From: Edaphobacter flagellatus
GTDB taxonomy: Bacteria; Acidobacteriota; Terriglobia; Terriglobales; Acidobacteriaceae
Assembly: GCF_025264665.1 (NCBI RefSeq)
Contig: NZ_CP073697.1
Span: 1,736,001-1,800,000, forward strand
Length of the DNA stretch: 64,000 bases
Direction: 5' to 3'
Both the position numbers and the translations under genes were made by a program. Under the pieces are notes generated by a model. The model saw nothing but the letters and a program-made list of their open reading frames with translations. It was not told where the DNA came from and ran no database searches. Each line of letters starts with the position of its first letter. Position 1 is the first letter of the stretch. Below are positions 1-9,064 of this stretch, piece by piece.

Positions 1-416
1 CCGGTAGGTGGGACACCGGCGATGGGAGCGGTGTTGGTGGCGGTCATGCTCCAACGAGCGGCGCCTTTGTCGCCGTTGATGACGATGTCTTCGACGACGA
101 AGTGATGGTCGGGGAAAAGAGCGCGGACGCGATCGGAGGCCTGACGGACTCCCGCATAACCGGAGGCATCGCCGGTGGGGGCATGGAAGACGATGTCGGG
201 GGTAAAGATCTCGGGGATGAGCTCAAGGTGATTCTGGTTGAGGCACTCCTCGTAGTAGCGGCGGATGACGGTTTCCTGCGGGGTGGCGGGCATGGTGGCT
301 CCTTGGTGATGGCTGGATTGGGTAGGCGTGCGGCGAGTCTGCGCGTGAATCGAGGCCGGGCTGGGAAGAATGAGGGCGAGAAGGGCGATGGGGAGTGGTT
401 TGGGGCTGCGCTTCAT
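1..416 (-). CDS. SnoaL-like polyketide cyclase/ester cyclase family protein (3' end cut off)
   Basis: Reading the minus strand from ATG at 416 gives an open frame that runs off the window start. It begins with MKRSPKPLPIALLALILPSP, a plausible signal peptide ending near IHAQ. About 20 residues later comes a segment with RRYYEECLNQNHLELIPEIF and then a conserved-looking block with VFHAPTGD, FPDHHFVVEDIV and GDKGAARWSMT. This is the alpha+beta-barrel pattern of SnoaL-like proteins (NTF2 fold), small enzymes or binding proteins that act on varied substrates. The substrate cannot be read here. An AGGTGAA ribosome site precedes the ATG. The gene is divergent from a TetR regulator at 489 that may control it. 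An internal ATG lies at the start of MPATPQET, so the secreted form is not certain. Confidence 0.7.
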   Translation of the reverse strand, partial: MKRSPKPLPIALLALILPSPASIHAQTRRTPTQSSHHQGATMPATPQETVIRRYYEECLNQNHLELIPEIFTPDIVFHAPTGDASGYAGVRQASDRVRALFPDHHFVVEDIVINGDKGAARWSMTATNTAPIAGVPPT

Positions 417-429
417 AGAAGTTCACCTA

Positions 430-456
430 TTCAATATATGAACAACTATCGAATAG
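430..456. promoter_or_regulatory. Candidate TetR operator between divergent genes
   Basis: The 72-base gap between the SnoaL-like and TetR genes holds two adjoining AT-rich dyads, TTCAATATATGAA (430-442) and CTATCGAATAG (446-456). Nearby CTATTC (427-432) also pairs with GAATAG (451-456). TetR proteins usually repress their own gene and the divergent neighbour through such dyads. The assignment rests on position and symmetry only. Confidence 0.4.
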
Positions 457-488
457 ATGACTATACTGTCGGAAAAGTAGCAGCGAAG

Positions 489-1148
489 ATGCAGAAAAAA
501 ACGGTGAAGAAGCGCGCAGTGGCAAAGGTGCCGGAGAAGAGGGTGTATGAGTCTCCGGCGCGGCAGCGGCAGGCCGACGAGACGCGGGCGAGGATTGCGG
601 CGGCGGCGCGGCGGTTGCTGGAGAAGAACGGCTATGCGGGAATGACGATTCCTGCAGTGGCCAGGGCGGCGGGTGTGGCCGTGCCGACGGTGTATGCTGC
701 CTTCGGCTCGAAGAAGGGCATTGTCTCTGAATTGCTGGACGCGGCGCGGTTCGGCGAGGCGTATCAGTCATTGCTCGGTGAGGCGCGGAAGGTGACGGAC
801 CCGATGGAGCTGATGCGGTTTCCGCCACGGTTTGCGCGCCAGATTTACGAAGCGGAGATGCCGGTGGAGAACCTACTGCGAGGCGCGGGGATGGTGGCTC
901 CCGAGCTGGCGGCGGTGGAGGATGAGCGCAACTGCCAGCGGTACGATTCGCAGCTGATGGTGATCGATGCGCTGGAGAAGGCGAAGCTGCTGAAGGCCGG
1001 GCTGACGCGGGAGAGGGCACGGGCGATTCTGTGGTCGCTGACGAGCAGAGAGTTGTTCAGGATGCTGGTTCGGGAACGGGGCTGGTCGGGTGATGAGTAC
1101 CAGGCGTGGTTGGAAGATGCGATTCGGCGGGAGCTGGTGGGAGAGTGA
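489..1148 (+). CDS. TetR/AcrR family transcriptional regulator
   Basis: The protein has 219 residues. After a basic N-terminal tail it carries the TetR helix-turn-helix: ETRARIAAAARRLLEKNGYA, then MTIPAVARAAGVAVPTVYAAF, and GSKKGIVSELL. The rest is a helical ligand-binding domain with no recognisable ligand. I chose ATG 489 rather than ATG 438 because the earlier start would lie inside the candidate operator. The frame stays open much further upstream, which is a GC-rich artefact. It is divergent from the SnoaL-like gene and probably regulates it and itself. Confidence 0.85.
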   Translation: MQKKTVKKRAVAKVPEKRVYESPARQRQADETRARIAAAARRLLEKNGYAGMTIPAVARAAGVAVPTVYAAFGSKKGIVSELLDAARFGEAYQSLLGEARKVTDPMELMRFPPRFARQIYEAEMPVENLLRGAGMVAPELAAVEDERNCQRYDSQLMVIDALEKAKLLKAGLTRERARAILWSLTSRELFRMLVRERGWSGDEYQAWLEDAIRRELVGE

Positions 1149-1190
1149 ACGGCCCGCTGGATGTGATGGCTCTCCAGGCAAAATACGGGG

Positions 1191-1223
1191 GTTCCTCGAC
1201 TCGCTGCGCTCGCTCGGAATGAC
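1191..1223. repeat. Dispersed intergenic repeat, copy 1
   Basis: The stretch reads gttcctcgactcgctgcgct followed by cgctcggaatgac. It shares its pattern (ttcctc-act-cgct-gctc-cggaatgac) with copies at 2199, 4789 and 4852. All lie in gaps between genes. Confidence 0.55.
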
Positions 1224-1264
1224 GCTCTCGAACGACATCCTTCTTTATTGCGAACGATGATGTA

Positions 1265-2089
1265 TCAGTCTAGGGCGATGTGGTTGCTCCAGGGGCGGGA
1301 GGCGGCGGAGTAGGTGGTGGGGCTGATGCCGGAGAAGGCGCGGAAGTCGTTCGCGAAGTGAGACTGGTCGTAGTAGCCGCAGGTGAGGGCAAGTTCGGAC
1401 CAGGGAACTTCGGTGCCGCGGTGGAGCATCTGCACGGCCAGCTGGAAGCGCTGGATGCGGGCGTAGAGCTTGGGGGAGACGCCGACGTGCCGGGAGAAGA
1501 GCTCGGAGAAGCGGCGCGGGCTTAGGCCGATGGAGCGGGTGAGCTCGGCGACTGTGGTTGTGCCCGGAGCGGCGTCGAGGGTTTCGAGAGCGTAGCCGAT
1601 GAGCGGGTGGGGCGTGCTGAGCTTGTTACGGCGCAAGCGGAGGAGGAGATGGGCTTCGAGGGCGTCGAACCTGGCCTGTGGCGTGGGGGCTTCGCAGAGC
1701 TGGTCGCGGAGAGAGCGGGCGTTGGTGCTCCAGATATCTTCAAGCGAGGTCTCGAGATTGGTGAAGAGGTGGCTGCAGGTGGAGAAGAAGGGCGTGGTGC
1801 CGCCGGGGCGGAAGACGATGCCGATGAGGTGGGCGAGGTCGGCGGAGTCGATGACCTGGTAGCGGGAGAACATGCCCGTGAGGACGGCGAAGGCCTGCGG
1901 CTGGGTGGGCGCGGTGAGTCCGGCGGAGCAGTCGTTGAGGGGAGCGTCTGTCAGCGAGATGACAACCTGCATGTGGCCGGAGGGCAGGATGATCTGGCGG
2001 CCGTGTGCAGCGTTGGGATGGCGGCAGTACCAGAGGGACTTGATGAAGGGCGACAGCGCGGGTTGTGGCGATCGCTCAAGGTAGAGCAT
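1265..2089 (-). CDS. AraC family transcriptional regulator
   Basis: The protein has 274 residues when started at MLYLERSPQPALSPFI (ATG at 2089). The open frame extends 41 residues further upstream, but that extension runs over sequence that looks intergenic. The N-terminal half has the pattern seen in regulators with a cupin-like ligand domain (FIKSLWYCR, ILPSGHMQVVISL, GIVFRPGGTTPFF). The C-terminal 100 residues hold the paired AraC helix-turn-helix motifs: VAELTRSIGLSPRRFSELF and WSELALTCGYYDQSHFANDF, ending in the signature FRAFSGISPTTY. The target and ligand are unknown. It stands alone between two copies of an intergenic repeat. Confidence 0.85.
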   Translation of the reverse strand: MLYLERSPQPALSPFIKSLWYCRHPNAAHGRQIILPSGHMQVVISLTDAPLNDCSAGLTAPTQPQAFAVLTGMFSRYQVIDSADLAHLIGIVFRPGGTTPFFSTCSHLFTNLETSLEDIWSTNARSLRDQLCEAPTPQARFDALEAHLLLRLRRNKLSTPHPLIGYALETLDAAPGTTTVAELTRSIGLSPRRFSELFSRHVGVSPKLYARIQRFQLAVQMLHRGTEVPWSELALTCGYYDQSHFANDFRAFSGISPTTYSAASRPWSNHIALD

Positions 2090-2198
2090 GGCATCGACCT
2101 CGGGTGGCGGGGCATCCAATCGGAGGACCTTCTGCGCCGCTGAGGCGATTGTAGGACAATAGGAAGTGATTGAAATGGTGGAATCGGCGGTCGAAAAA

Positions 2199-2239
2199 GC
2201 AGATTCCTCCACTCCGCTACGCTCCGGTCGGAATGACAG
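2199..2239. repeat. Dispersed intergenic repeat, copy 2
   Basis: This copy reads gcagattcctccactccgct followed by acgctccggtcggaatgacag. It matches copy 3 at 4789 closely and lies just upstream of hscA. Confidence 0.6.
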
Positions 2240-2297
2240 CTTTCAGGGGACATGGATGCGGGGTAGTGTGGCTAGCTTTGCATAAAAGGATTGATTG

Positions 2298-4310
2298 ATG
2301 GCGGAAGAGCGCGTAGTAGGGATTGACCTGGGGACGACGAACTCCCTGGTGGCGTACATGCAGGGAGAGACGCCAACGGTGATCCCGGGGGAAGATGGCG
2401 ACCGGCTGGTTCCGTCGGTGGTGGCGGTGACGCGTGGCGGCGTGGTGGTGGGCAATGCGGCTCGCACGACGCTGCTGGAGGACGCGGGCAGCGCGGTGTA
2501 TTCGGCCAAGCGGCTGATGGGACGCGGCGTTGAGGATATTCAGGACGAGCTGAAGCTGTTTCCATTCCAGTTGGCCGAGGGCATCCAGACAGGCGGGGTG
2601 CTGAAGTTGAAGGTGGGCGAGAAGGTTCTGACGCCGCCGGAGGTTTCGGCCTACGTGCTGATGCAGTTGAAGAAGAATGCAGAGCGGTTCTTTGGGGCTT
2701 CGGTGACCAAGGCCGTGATTACGGTTCCGGCGTACTTCAACGATGCGCAGCGGCAGGCTACGAAGGATGCGGGTCGCATTGCAGGGCTGGAGGTTCTGCG
2801 GCTGGTGAATGAGCCGACAGCGGCGGCGCTGGCCTATGGTCTGGATAAGAACAAGGACGGCGTGATCGCTGTGTATGACTTTGGCGGCGGGACGTTCGAC
2901 ATCTCGATCCTGAAGCTGCATGAGGGGATCTTCGAGGTGATCGCGACGGGTGGCGATACGCACCTGGGCGGCGACGATATCGACAACCTGTTGATTGCGA
3001 TTGCGCTGGACGATATTGCCGGCGATCTGGGTGAGGATGTTCGTCACGACGCGGAGGCCGTGCAGGCGATTCGCAAGGCGGTGATTGAAGCGAAGATCTG
3101 GCTGTCGTCGAATGACGTGGCTCGGCTGGATGTGACGCTGCCGAGTAAGAAGCGTTATACGCGCGAGATCTCGCGGGAGCAGTTTGAAGCACTGATTGCG
3201 GGTGTGATTGCGCGCACGGCTGGGCCTTGCAGGCAGGCGCTAAAGGATGCGGGGTTGAAGGCTGCGGCGATCGATGAGGTGGTGCTGGTGGGCGGGTCGA
3301 CTCGCATACCGGCGGTGCGGCGGCTGGTCGATGAGGTCTTCGGGCTGAGCGCGCGTGGGAAGAAGCCGCACACGGAGTTGAATCCAGATGAAGTCGTTGC
3401 TCTGGGTGCGGCGGTGCAGGCGCAGATTCTTTCGGGAACGACACAGGCGGGAAGCAAGATTGAGGATTTGCTGCTGCTGGATGTGACTCCGCTATCGCTG
3501 GGGATTGAGGCGCTGGGCGGTGTGGTCGCGAAGATTATTCAGCGTAACTCAACCATACCGGCGAGCGCGACGGAGCACTTCACGACTGGCGTGGATGGGC
3601 AGACGAATGTGGCGATTCATGTTGTTCAGGGCGAGAGAGAGCTGGCGAAGGACTGCCGCTCTTTAGCTCGGTTCGATCTGAAGGGGATTCCTCCGATGAC
3701 GGCCGGGCTGCCGCGCATCGAAGTGAAGTTTCTGATCGATGCCAACGGCATTCTGCATGTGAGCGCACGCGAACAACGCAGCGGGCAGGAGGCCGAGGTT
3801 GAGGTGAAGCCTACCTATGGCCTGACGGACGAGCAGGTCGAGGAGATGATTCTGTCGTCGTTCGACAATGCCGAGGAGGACATGCAACAGCGGCAGGTGA
3901 TCGAGGCGAAGAATGAAGCCGAGACGATTCTGACTGCCGTGGACAAGGGCAGGAAGCATGAGGCGTGGAAGAAGCTGAGTGCGGATGAGGTGGCCGTGAT
4001 CGGCGAGGAAGAAGATGCGCTGAAGGTCACGCTGCAAGGCAATGACTATAAGGAGATTCGTGCGGCGATTGAGCGGCTGGACAAAGCGACGCGCCGGTTT
4101 GCCGAGCTGATGATGGATTCGGCGGTGACGGGCGCGCTGGGCGGCAAGACGATGGAGGCCGCAGGTGAGAGCATAGGAGAGGGGCCAACGGCTCCGCATC
4201 CGTTTGCAAAGGCACAGATTGATGCGTCTCCGGCGGCTGTGGCCGAGGCGGAGCGGATTGAAGAATCAGTGAAGGACGAAGAGACTCCCGGAGAGTCGAC
4301 GGAAGATTGA
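2298..4310 (+). CDS. hscA: Hsp70-family chaperone HscA (Fe-S cluster assembly)
   Basis: The 670-residue protein is an Hsp70. The N-terminal ATPase domain shows the phosphate-1 loop [13 protein letters not shown] near residues 7-19, [27 protein letters not shown] and [13 protein letters not shown]. The substrate-binding half follows ([27 protein letters not shown]). HscA drives transfer of Fe-S clusters from the scaffold IscU. I assign HscA rather than DnaK because ferredoxin and iscX follow directly, and because IscU in this window carries the LPPVK motif that HscA recognises. No hscB partner lies next to it. ATG 2298 is chosen over the in-frame TTG at 2295. The C-terminal acidic tail (about 40 residues) is longer than usual. 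Confidence 0.88.
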   Translation: MAEERVVGIDLGTTNSLVAYMQGETPTVIPGEDGDRLVPSVVAVTRGGVVVGNAARTTLLEDAGSAVYSAKRLMGRGVEDIQDELKLFPFQLAEGIQTGGVLKLKVGEKVLTPPEVSAYVLMQLKKNAERFFGASVTKAVITVPAYFNDAQRQATKDAGRIAGLEVLRLVNEPTAAALAYGLDKNKDGVIAVYDFGGGTFDISILKLHEGIFEVIATGGDTHLGGDDIDNLLIAIALDDIAGDLGEDVRHDAEAVQAIRKAVIEAKIWLSSNDVARLDVTLPSKKRYTREISREQFEALIAGVIARTAGPCRQALKDAGLKAAAIDEVVLVGGSTRIPAVRRLVDEVFGLSARGKKPHTELNPDEVVALGAAVQAQILSGTTQAGSKIEDLLLLDVTPLSLGIEALGGVVAKIIQRNSTIPASATEHFTTGVDGQTNVAIHVVQGERELAKDCRSLARFDLKGIPPMTAGLPRIEVKFLIDANGILHVSAREQRSGQEAEVEVKPTYGLTDEQVEEMILSSFDNAEEDMQQRQVIEAKNEAETILTAVDKGRKHEAWKKLSADEVAVIGEEEDALKVTLQGNDYKEIRAAIERLDKATRRFAELMMDSAVTGALGGKTMEAAGESIGEGPTAPHPFAKAQIDASPAAVAEAERIEESVKDEETPGESTED

Positions 4311-4320
4311 GATACGAGCT

Positions 4321-4755
4321 ATGAGTGAAGTGAATAAAGAGCAGGTTGTGGATTTGTCGAAGCCCGCGGGCGAGGGTATGGTGCGTGTGACGTTTTTGCC
4401 GGAGGGTCGGACGGTGGAGTTCCCTTTCGATTCCCTGCCCTATGACGGGCATGGCGAGCCGATGTCATTTCTGGATGTAGCAGAAAACTTCGACATCTTC
4501 CTCGATCATGCGTGCGGCGGTGTGTGCGCGTGTACAACGTGTCATCTGCATGTGAAGGAAGGCGCGAAGGGCATCTCAGAGCCTGAGGATAAAGAACTGG
4601 ATCGCATGGAGACGGCTGCGGACGTGCAGCTGAATTCGCGGCTGGGTTGCCAGGCGGTAATTGAGAAGCCGGGGACGTACGTGGTGGAGATTCCGAAGTG
4701 GAACCGCAATTATGTGCAGGAAGGCAAGCCTGCTGCAACGGTAAAGAAGGACTGA
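4321..4755 (+). CDS. fdx: Adrenodoxin-type [2Fe-2S] ferredoxin of the Isc system
   Basis: The protein has 144 residues with cluster ligands in the Fdx pattern C65-x5-C71-x2-C74-x35-C110 (DHACGGVCACTTCHLHVKEG, then LGCQAV). It carries electrons for Fe-S cluster assembly on IscU. It starts 11 bases after the hscA stop, so the two are very likely co-transcribed. The N-terminus has about 20 residues more than typical Isc ferredoxins. Confidence 0.9.
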   Translation: MSEVNKEQVVDLSKPAGEGMVRVTFLPEGRTVEFPFDSLPYDGHGEPMSFLDVAENFDIFLDHACGGVCACTTCHLHVKEGAKGISEPEDKELDRMETAADVQLNSRLGCQAVIEKPGTYVVEIPKWNRNYVQEGKPAATVKKD

Positions 4756-4788
4756 AGCCGCAGGCAGGATTGCCGGAGTGGACGAACA

Positions 4789-4828
4789 GCAGATTTCTCC
4801 ACTCCGCTACGCTCTGCCGGAATGACAG
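4789..4828. repeat. Dispersed intergenic repeat, copy 3
   Basis: This copy reads cagcagatttctccactccg followed by ctacgctctgccggaatgac. It sits between fdx and iscX, close to copy 4. Confidence 0.6.
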
Positions 4829-4851
4829 AGTTTGGAGAGCATGAGCAAAAG

Positions 4852-4880
4852 CGGGGTTCCACGCCTCGCTCGGAATGACA
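4852..4880. repeat. Dispersed intergenic repeat, copy 4 (shortened)
   Basis: A shorter variant, cggggttccacgcctcgctc followed by ggaatgaca. It is most like copy 1 at 1191 and ends 25 bases before iscX. Confidence 0.5.
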
Positions 4881-4904
4881 CTGAGTTATGAAGGAGAGAT
4901 TGCG

Positions 4905-5120
4905 ATGCCGCGTGAGATCAATTGGACGGATTCGCTGGAGATCGGGATCCTGCTGCAGGAGAAGTATCCGGAGCTCGATCCGTACACGGTACGGTTTACG
5001 GATCTGCACAAGTATGTGACCGAGCTTCCGGGCTTCGTAGGCGATCCGATGAAGTCGACAGAGGGGATTCTGGAGGCGATTCAGACGGCCTGGCATGAGG
5101 AATACGAAGACGCCAAGTAG
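4905..5120 (+). CDS. iscX: IscX, small Fe-S assembly accessory protein
   Basis: The 71-residue protein begins MPREINWTDSLEIGILLQE and contains the IscX signature regions (LDPYTVRFTDLHKYV, LPGFVGDP, IQTAWHEE). IscX binds IscS and iron and tunes the rate of cluster assembly in well-studied bacteria. AAGGAG at 4890-4895 sits at good distance from ATG 4905. The open frame extends 10 residues upstream into the repeat and I reject that start. It is the last gene of the hscA-fdx-iscX group. Confidence 0.9.
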   Translation: MPREINWTDSLEIGILLQEKYPELDPYTVRFTDLHKYVTELPGFVGDPMKSTEGILEAIQTAWHEEYEDAK

Positions 5121-5187
5121 CGACATGAGGAACCTGTCTCGATAGCTTGCTGTGCCTTGAGGCCTTGTCTACCGTAGAGCTGTGTCG

Positions 5188-6228
5188 ATGAAGAAGCCAG
5201 AGGGACGAATCACGCAGCTGGATGGTGTGCGCGCACTCGCGATTGGCGCCGTGTTTCTGCACCATGCCTTCGACATCAAGCTGCTGTGGATGGGCGTAGA
5301 CCTGTTCTTCATCCTGTCGGGCTTTTTGATTACGGGCATTCTTCTGGAGCAGAAGACGCAGCCTGTTGGAGAGTACTTCAAGAGATTTTATGCGCGGCGT
5401 GTGCGGAGAATTCTGCCCCCGTACATTCTGCTTCTGATCGTCACGACGATTCTGTTTGGTGTGGGATGGATGCGTTACGCGTATCTGTACGTGATGCTGA
5501 TGAATATTGTCCGCGCACTTTCGCTGCCGCGTCCGCTGGCGCTTGAGTCGCTATGGTCGCTGGCGGTGGAGGAGCAGTTTTACCTGGTTTGGCCGGTTGC
5601 GGTGTATCTGCTGAGCGAGGTTGCCCTGGGCTGGATGGCGGGCGTGCTGCTTGTTCTGGTGCCGGTGCTGCGATGGGTCGCAACGCCACTGTTCAAAGAC
5701 CACTGGGCGATCTATAGCCTGACTCCGTTTCGGATGGACCTGCTGTTGGTGGGAGCGCTGCTGGCTCTCATGTGGATTCATCATCGAGAGAAGATCGTGC
5801 GATATGGGCAGTTTGGTTTGATGCTGCCGCCGATCGCGCTTGGCGTATTGTTCTATTTGTCGCGTCGATACCACATTACGACGAGCGAGAATACGCAACT
5901 TGCTAATGTAGCCATCTATGAAGCCAGCTTGGTGGCCTGTACGGGCGTGATTTTGTGGGCGCTGAGCGGACGATGGGTTGGCGTGTTGACACTGCGTCCG
6001 ATGGTGTACCTGGGGCGTATCAGTTATTCGGTTTATTTGATTCATGTGACGGGTTTGCTTCTGGCTGCTCGCGTGTTTCACCACAGAGCTACGATCGCTG
6101 TGGCGGGTGCAGCGATTACGCTGGCCTATGCAGCGGCATCGTGGCGCTGGATGGAGCTGCCGTTACTGGGATGGAAGCCGAAGGAAAGTTCGGCGCTGTT
6201 AGAGCGTAGCTCAGATTCGCGAGCGTAG
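5188..6228 (+). CDS. Acyltransferase family 3 (OafA/YrhL-like) membrane protein
   Basis: The protein has 346 residues and about ten hydrophobic segments. The N-terminus carries the family hallmarks: ITQLDGVRALAIGAVFLHHA with the catalytic-type histidine, GVDLFFILSGFLITGIL, FYARRVRRILPPY and SLAVEEQFYLVWP. Members transfer acyl groups to extracytoplasmic sugars or lipids. The acceptor is unknown. GTG 5182 is an alternative start two codons upstream. It ends 18 bases inside the convergent murJ gene. Confidence 0.85.
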   Translation: MKKPEGRITQLDGVRALAIGAVFLHHAFDIKLLWMGVDLFFILSGFLITGILLEQKTQPVGEYFKRFYARRVRRILPPYILLLIVTTILFGVGWMRYAYLYVMLMNIVRALSLPRPLALESLWSLAVEEQFYLVWPVAVYLLSEVALGWMAGVLLVLVPVLRWVATPLFKDHWAIYSLTPFRMDLLLVGALLALMWIHHREKIVRYGQFGLMLPPIALGVLFYLSRRYHITTSENTQLANVAIYEASLVACTGVILWALSGRWVGVLTLRPMVYLGRISYSVYLIHVTGLLLAARVFHHRATIAVAGAAITLAYAAASWRWMELPLLGWKPKESSALLERSSDSRA

Positions 6229-7809
6229 CTGCTGCAACAGGTGTGAACCGGTGATGCGGAGTGTGGCGAGGGTAAGCGCGGCCCACGCGGCTCCGCCGAC
6301 GACGAGGGCGAGGATGTCATCGCGATATGTCTGAGCGCTAGGAAGAAAACGCAACAGCAGGGTGGTTCCGACGAAGCTGATGGCTGCGGCGAGCGCAGCA
6401 CGGATCAACTCGGGATGGTCGAGTCCATTGAGTGCTACCAGACGGCGGCGGTGGAGCAGGATAGCGAGCGTTGCCGTGTGGACGAGAATAGCGAAGTTAG
6501 AAGCCCATGCGAGTCCGAGAACGCCGAAGCTTTGATGCAGCCCCCAATAAATGGGGATTGTGATGACCGTGATGATCGTCCCTGCAAGCATGGGGAGGAA
6601 GGTTTCCCCTGCGGCGTAAAAGGCGCGCGCGTAGATGGCTTGCGCAGTCCACAGGGCAAGCGAAACAGCGAAGATGGCAAAGTAATGTGCCGTGGACGAC
6701 GCATCAGCAGCATGGAATGAGCCGCGACGAAAGATGAGGTCGACGGCAGGCAGGGCGAGCGCCAGCATGACGGCAGAGCCGAGCAGCGAGAAACCGATGA
6801 GACGCGAGACGGAGCGATTGACGGAGCGGTTGAAGTCTTCGCGCCGACCTTGACCGAAGAGTGAGGCAAAGAACGGGAGCGACGCAGCTCCAGCGGCCTG
6901 CCCGATGATGGCCATGGGCGCGGTGAAGAGGCGCTTAGCGTAGTTGAGACGAGAGATGTCTCCAGCGCCGTGCTTGGCGAAGTAGCCGAGTATCTGATTG
7001 TCGAGAGTGATGATGGTGACACCGAGCATGAGAGGCAGCGAGAGGCGAACCCATTCGCGCAGACCTGGATGTTTGAGATCAAGTATGGGGCGATAGCGAA
7101 GACCGGCACGATGCGCTCCCCAAGCGTTGAGGAGAAAGGGGCCAGCGACGGCTCCGACAAGGGCACCGACGCCGAGCGAGGCAATGCCCATACGGCTGGC
7201 GAGCAGAACCCCGCCGAAGATGATGCCGAGGTTGTAGATGAGCGGGGCGATGGCTTGAAAGGAAAACTGCTTGCGCACAAGCAGGACTGAGGCGAGGACT
7301 CCGCCGGAAAAAAAGAAGAGCTGTGCGGGGAGAAGAATGCGGGTGATACGGGTACAGAGCAGCCCCTCAGGTGATGCCGGGTCAAAGTAAATACGGGTGA
7401 AGAGTGGCGTGAATATCTCAGCGAGCAGGATAGCCATGCCGAGAACGATGGTCATGGTGTTCAGGATGATCGACAGGGCACGCTCGCCTTCGGCCTCGTT
7501 GTCCTGGGCACGGTAGCGGTCGAGAATGGTCACGAAGGTAATGGAAGCGGCTCCCCCGACAAGGAGGTAGTTGATCCACTCGGGGAGATAGAAGGCCACG
7601 TTGTAGGCATCGGTGGCATGGCCAGCCCCGAACCGCCAGGCGATGTACTGGTCGCGGATCAGGCCGATAACGCGAGAAAGCAGTGCAGACAGCGTAAGCA
7701 GGATGGTCGCGGATGCCGCGGTGTGCGCGTGCGACGGTCGCAGAAAAGCGAACGGGGTTCGACGCGGAACTACGCTCTGCTTCGGGTTGGTGGAATTGCC
7801 TGTAGACAC
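6211..7809 (-). CDS. murJ: Lipid II flippase MurJ (MviN family)
   Basis: The 532-residue polytopic protein matches the MOP-superfamily MurJ pattern. It has about 14 hydrophobic segments, LSRVIGLIRDQYIAWRFGAG in the first helix region, and AFYLPEWINYLLVGGAASIT in the second. MurJ moves lipid-linked peptidoglycan precursor across the inner membrane. It stands alone and overlaps the 3' end of the convergent acyltransferase gene. Paralogues serving other lipid-linked glycans are possible. Confidence 0.85.
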   Translation of the reverse strand: MSTGNSTNPKQSVVPRRTPFAFLRPSHAHTAASATILLTLSALLSRVIGLIRDQYIAWRFGAGHATDAYNVAFYLPEWINYLLVGGAASITFVTILDRYRAQDNEAEGERALSIILNTMTIVLGMAILLAEIFTPLFTRIYFDPASPEGLLCTRITRILLPAQLFFFSGGVLASVLLVRKQFSFQAIAPLIYNLGIIFGGVLLASRMGIASLGVGALVGAVAGPFLLNAWGAHRAGLRYRPILDLKHPGLREWVRLSLPLMLGVTIITLDNQILGYFAKHGAGDISRLNYAKRLFTAPMAIIGQAAGAASLPFFASLFGQGRREDFNRSVNRSVSRLIGFSLLGSAVMLALALPAVDLIFRRGSFHAADASSTAHYFAIFAVSLALWTAQAIYARAFYAAGETFLPMLAGTIITVITIPIYWGLHQSFGVLGLAWASNFAILVHTATLAILLHRRRLVALNGLDHPELIRAALAAAISFVGTTLLLRFLPSAQTYRDDILALVVGGAAWAALTLATLRITGSHLLQQLRSRI

Positions 7810-7889
7810 GGCGATAGATTTATTTTAGTCAGCGAGCCCTGACGGCGAGATAGCAGGGCGGGTTCGGCGGATTGGCGCACGGAGCAACT

Positions 7890-8255
7890 CTACGCCTGTG
7901 GCGGCGGTTCTTTGCCGGTCTGCTGCAGCACCATGCGCTCGGCGGGCTCGGTCCAGTTCCTCTCGAACTCTTCCGATCTTTTGGGACGCGGCTGATGGGT
8001 GCTGGATGGAAGCGAAAGCGCGGCGACGGTAAAGCTGACGAGCTGGCGCTGGCCGCAGCGGAGGCAGCGGACGGGATAGCGCATTTGCAGCAGCTGGCGA
8101 ATGTCGGCGGAACGCAGGCGGGAGCGGCGGAACTCCTGGCCGGGGCAGAACTGGCAGTAGATCGGCTCGCCGTTGCGGGAAGGCAATAAGGGAGCCTCGC
8201 CGCGTTCAGCCCGGCTGGGACGTTGCGATGACCAGCGCGATCCTCGTTCAGCCAC
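7890..8255 (-). CDS. Hypothetical zinc-ribbon protein
   Basis: The 121-residue protein has one clear feature, two CxxC knuckles about 30 residues apart (YCQFCPG and VRCLRCGQRQ), which suggests a bound zinc. The flanks are basic and low in complexity. It overlaps the start of the upstream merR-like gene by 8 bases, so the two probably form one transcript. I do not recognise the family, and the function is unknown. Confidence 0.6.
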   Translation of the reverse strand: MAERGSRWSSQRPSRAERGEAPLLPSRNGEPIYCQFCPGQEFRRSRLRSADIRQLLQMRYPVRCLRCGQRQLVSFTVAALSLPSSTHQPRPKRSEEFERNWTEPAERMVLQQTGKEPPPQA

Positions 8256-8787
8256 GTGTCTTTCCTGAATCCGGCGGGGTATCGAAGAGACGTTCTGTCG
8301 TCAGGCGGCGTGCCGATGCGCCGGCGCGCGGAGAGGGCGAGCCGGCGCGCGCGGCACGGATGCTGTGGACTGTCCTGGCAGGCGGATTGGAGAGGTGCGT
8401 GAGGAGATCGCGCAACTCCTTTTGCAGGCGGCGCAGCTGCGGAATACCTGCAGGCCGCGAGCCGGTGTCGATGAGCGGAAGCTGCGAGGAGTCTTTCTGG
8501 CGATGCTCGGACTTGATGACCTGACGCGCGCCGGGAATGGTGTAGCCCTCGTCATAGAGCAGGGACTTGATGTGCAGCACGGTTTCGACATCGCGACGGC
8601 GGTAGAGCCGCTGGCCCGTGCCTCCCTTGTGCGGCTTCAGCTGGGGGAACTCGCTTTCCCAGAAGCGCAGGACGTAGGCGGGAATATCGCAGAGACGCGA
8701 GACCTCGCCGATGCGGAAGTAGAGCTTGTCCGGAATGTCGGATGCTCCGGGAGGAGTACTTTTTCGAATTGGCTGGTGCTGCGCCAT
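8248..8787 (-). CDS. MerR family transcriptional regulator
   Basis: The 179-residue protein has an N-terminal MerR winged helix: KLYFRIGEVSRLCDIPAYVL, then RFWESEFPQLKPHKG and QRLYRRRDVETVLHIKSLL. The short C-terminal part has no obvious metal- or drug-binding cysteines. The pattern RLCDIPAYVLRFWESEFP is typical of the HspR/chaperone-associated and uncharacterised MerR group. The target is unknown. The zinc-ribbon gene follows with an 8-base overlap. Confidence 0.85.
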   Translation of the reverse strand: MAQHQPIRKSTPPGASDIPDKLYFRIGEVSRLCDIPAYVLRFWESEFPQLKPHKGGTGQRLYRRRDVETVLHIKSLLYDEGYTIPGARQVIKSEHRQKDSSQLPLIDTGSRPAGIPQLRRLQKELRDLLTHLSNPPARTVHSIRAARAGSPSPRAGASARRLTTERLFDTPPDSGKTRG

Positions 8788-9064
8788 GCCAGGAGCTCCA
8801 GAAGGTGGACCGGGACCCTGCCGTCAAGTATAGAGCAGAGGGAGGGCACAATATCCATGGAAATGAGATGCGGAAAGAGTTTGCTTTGTGAGGGTTGGGG
8901 GGAACCAGTTTTTGTTCGCCCGAACCGTTCGGGTGTGGTGAAATGACAGGCGCGCTCAAAAAGCGGTACAACGCATTTCTAAAAGAAGCGCGCGGGCGCG
9001 CCAACAGGCGAAGGAACCGCTGAGACATGAACAGCGTAGAGTCTGCTGAGGAGAATATGAGGCC

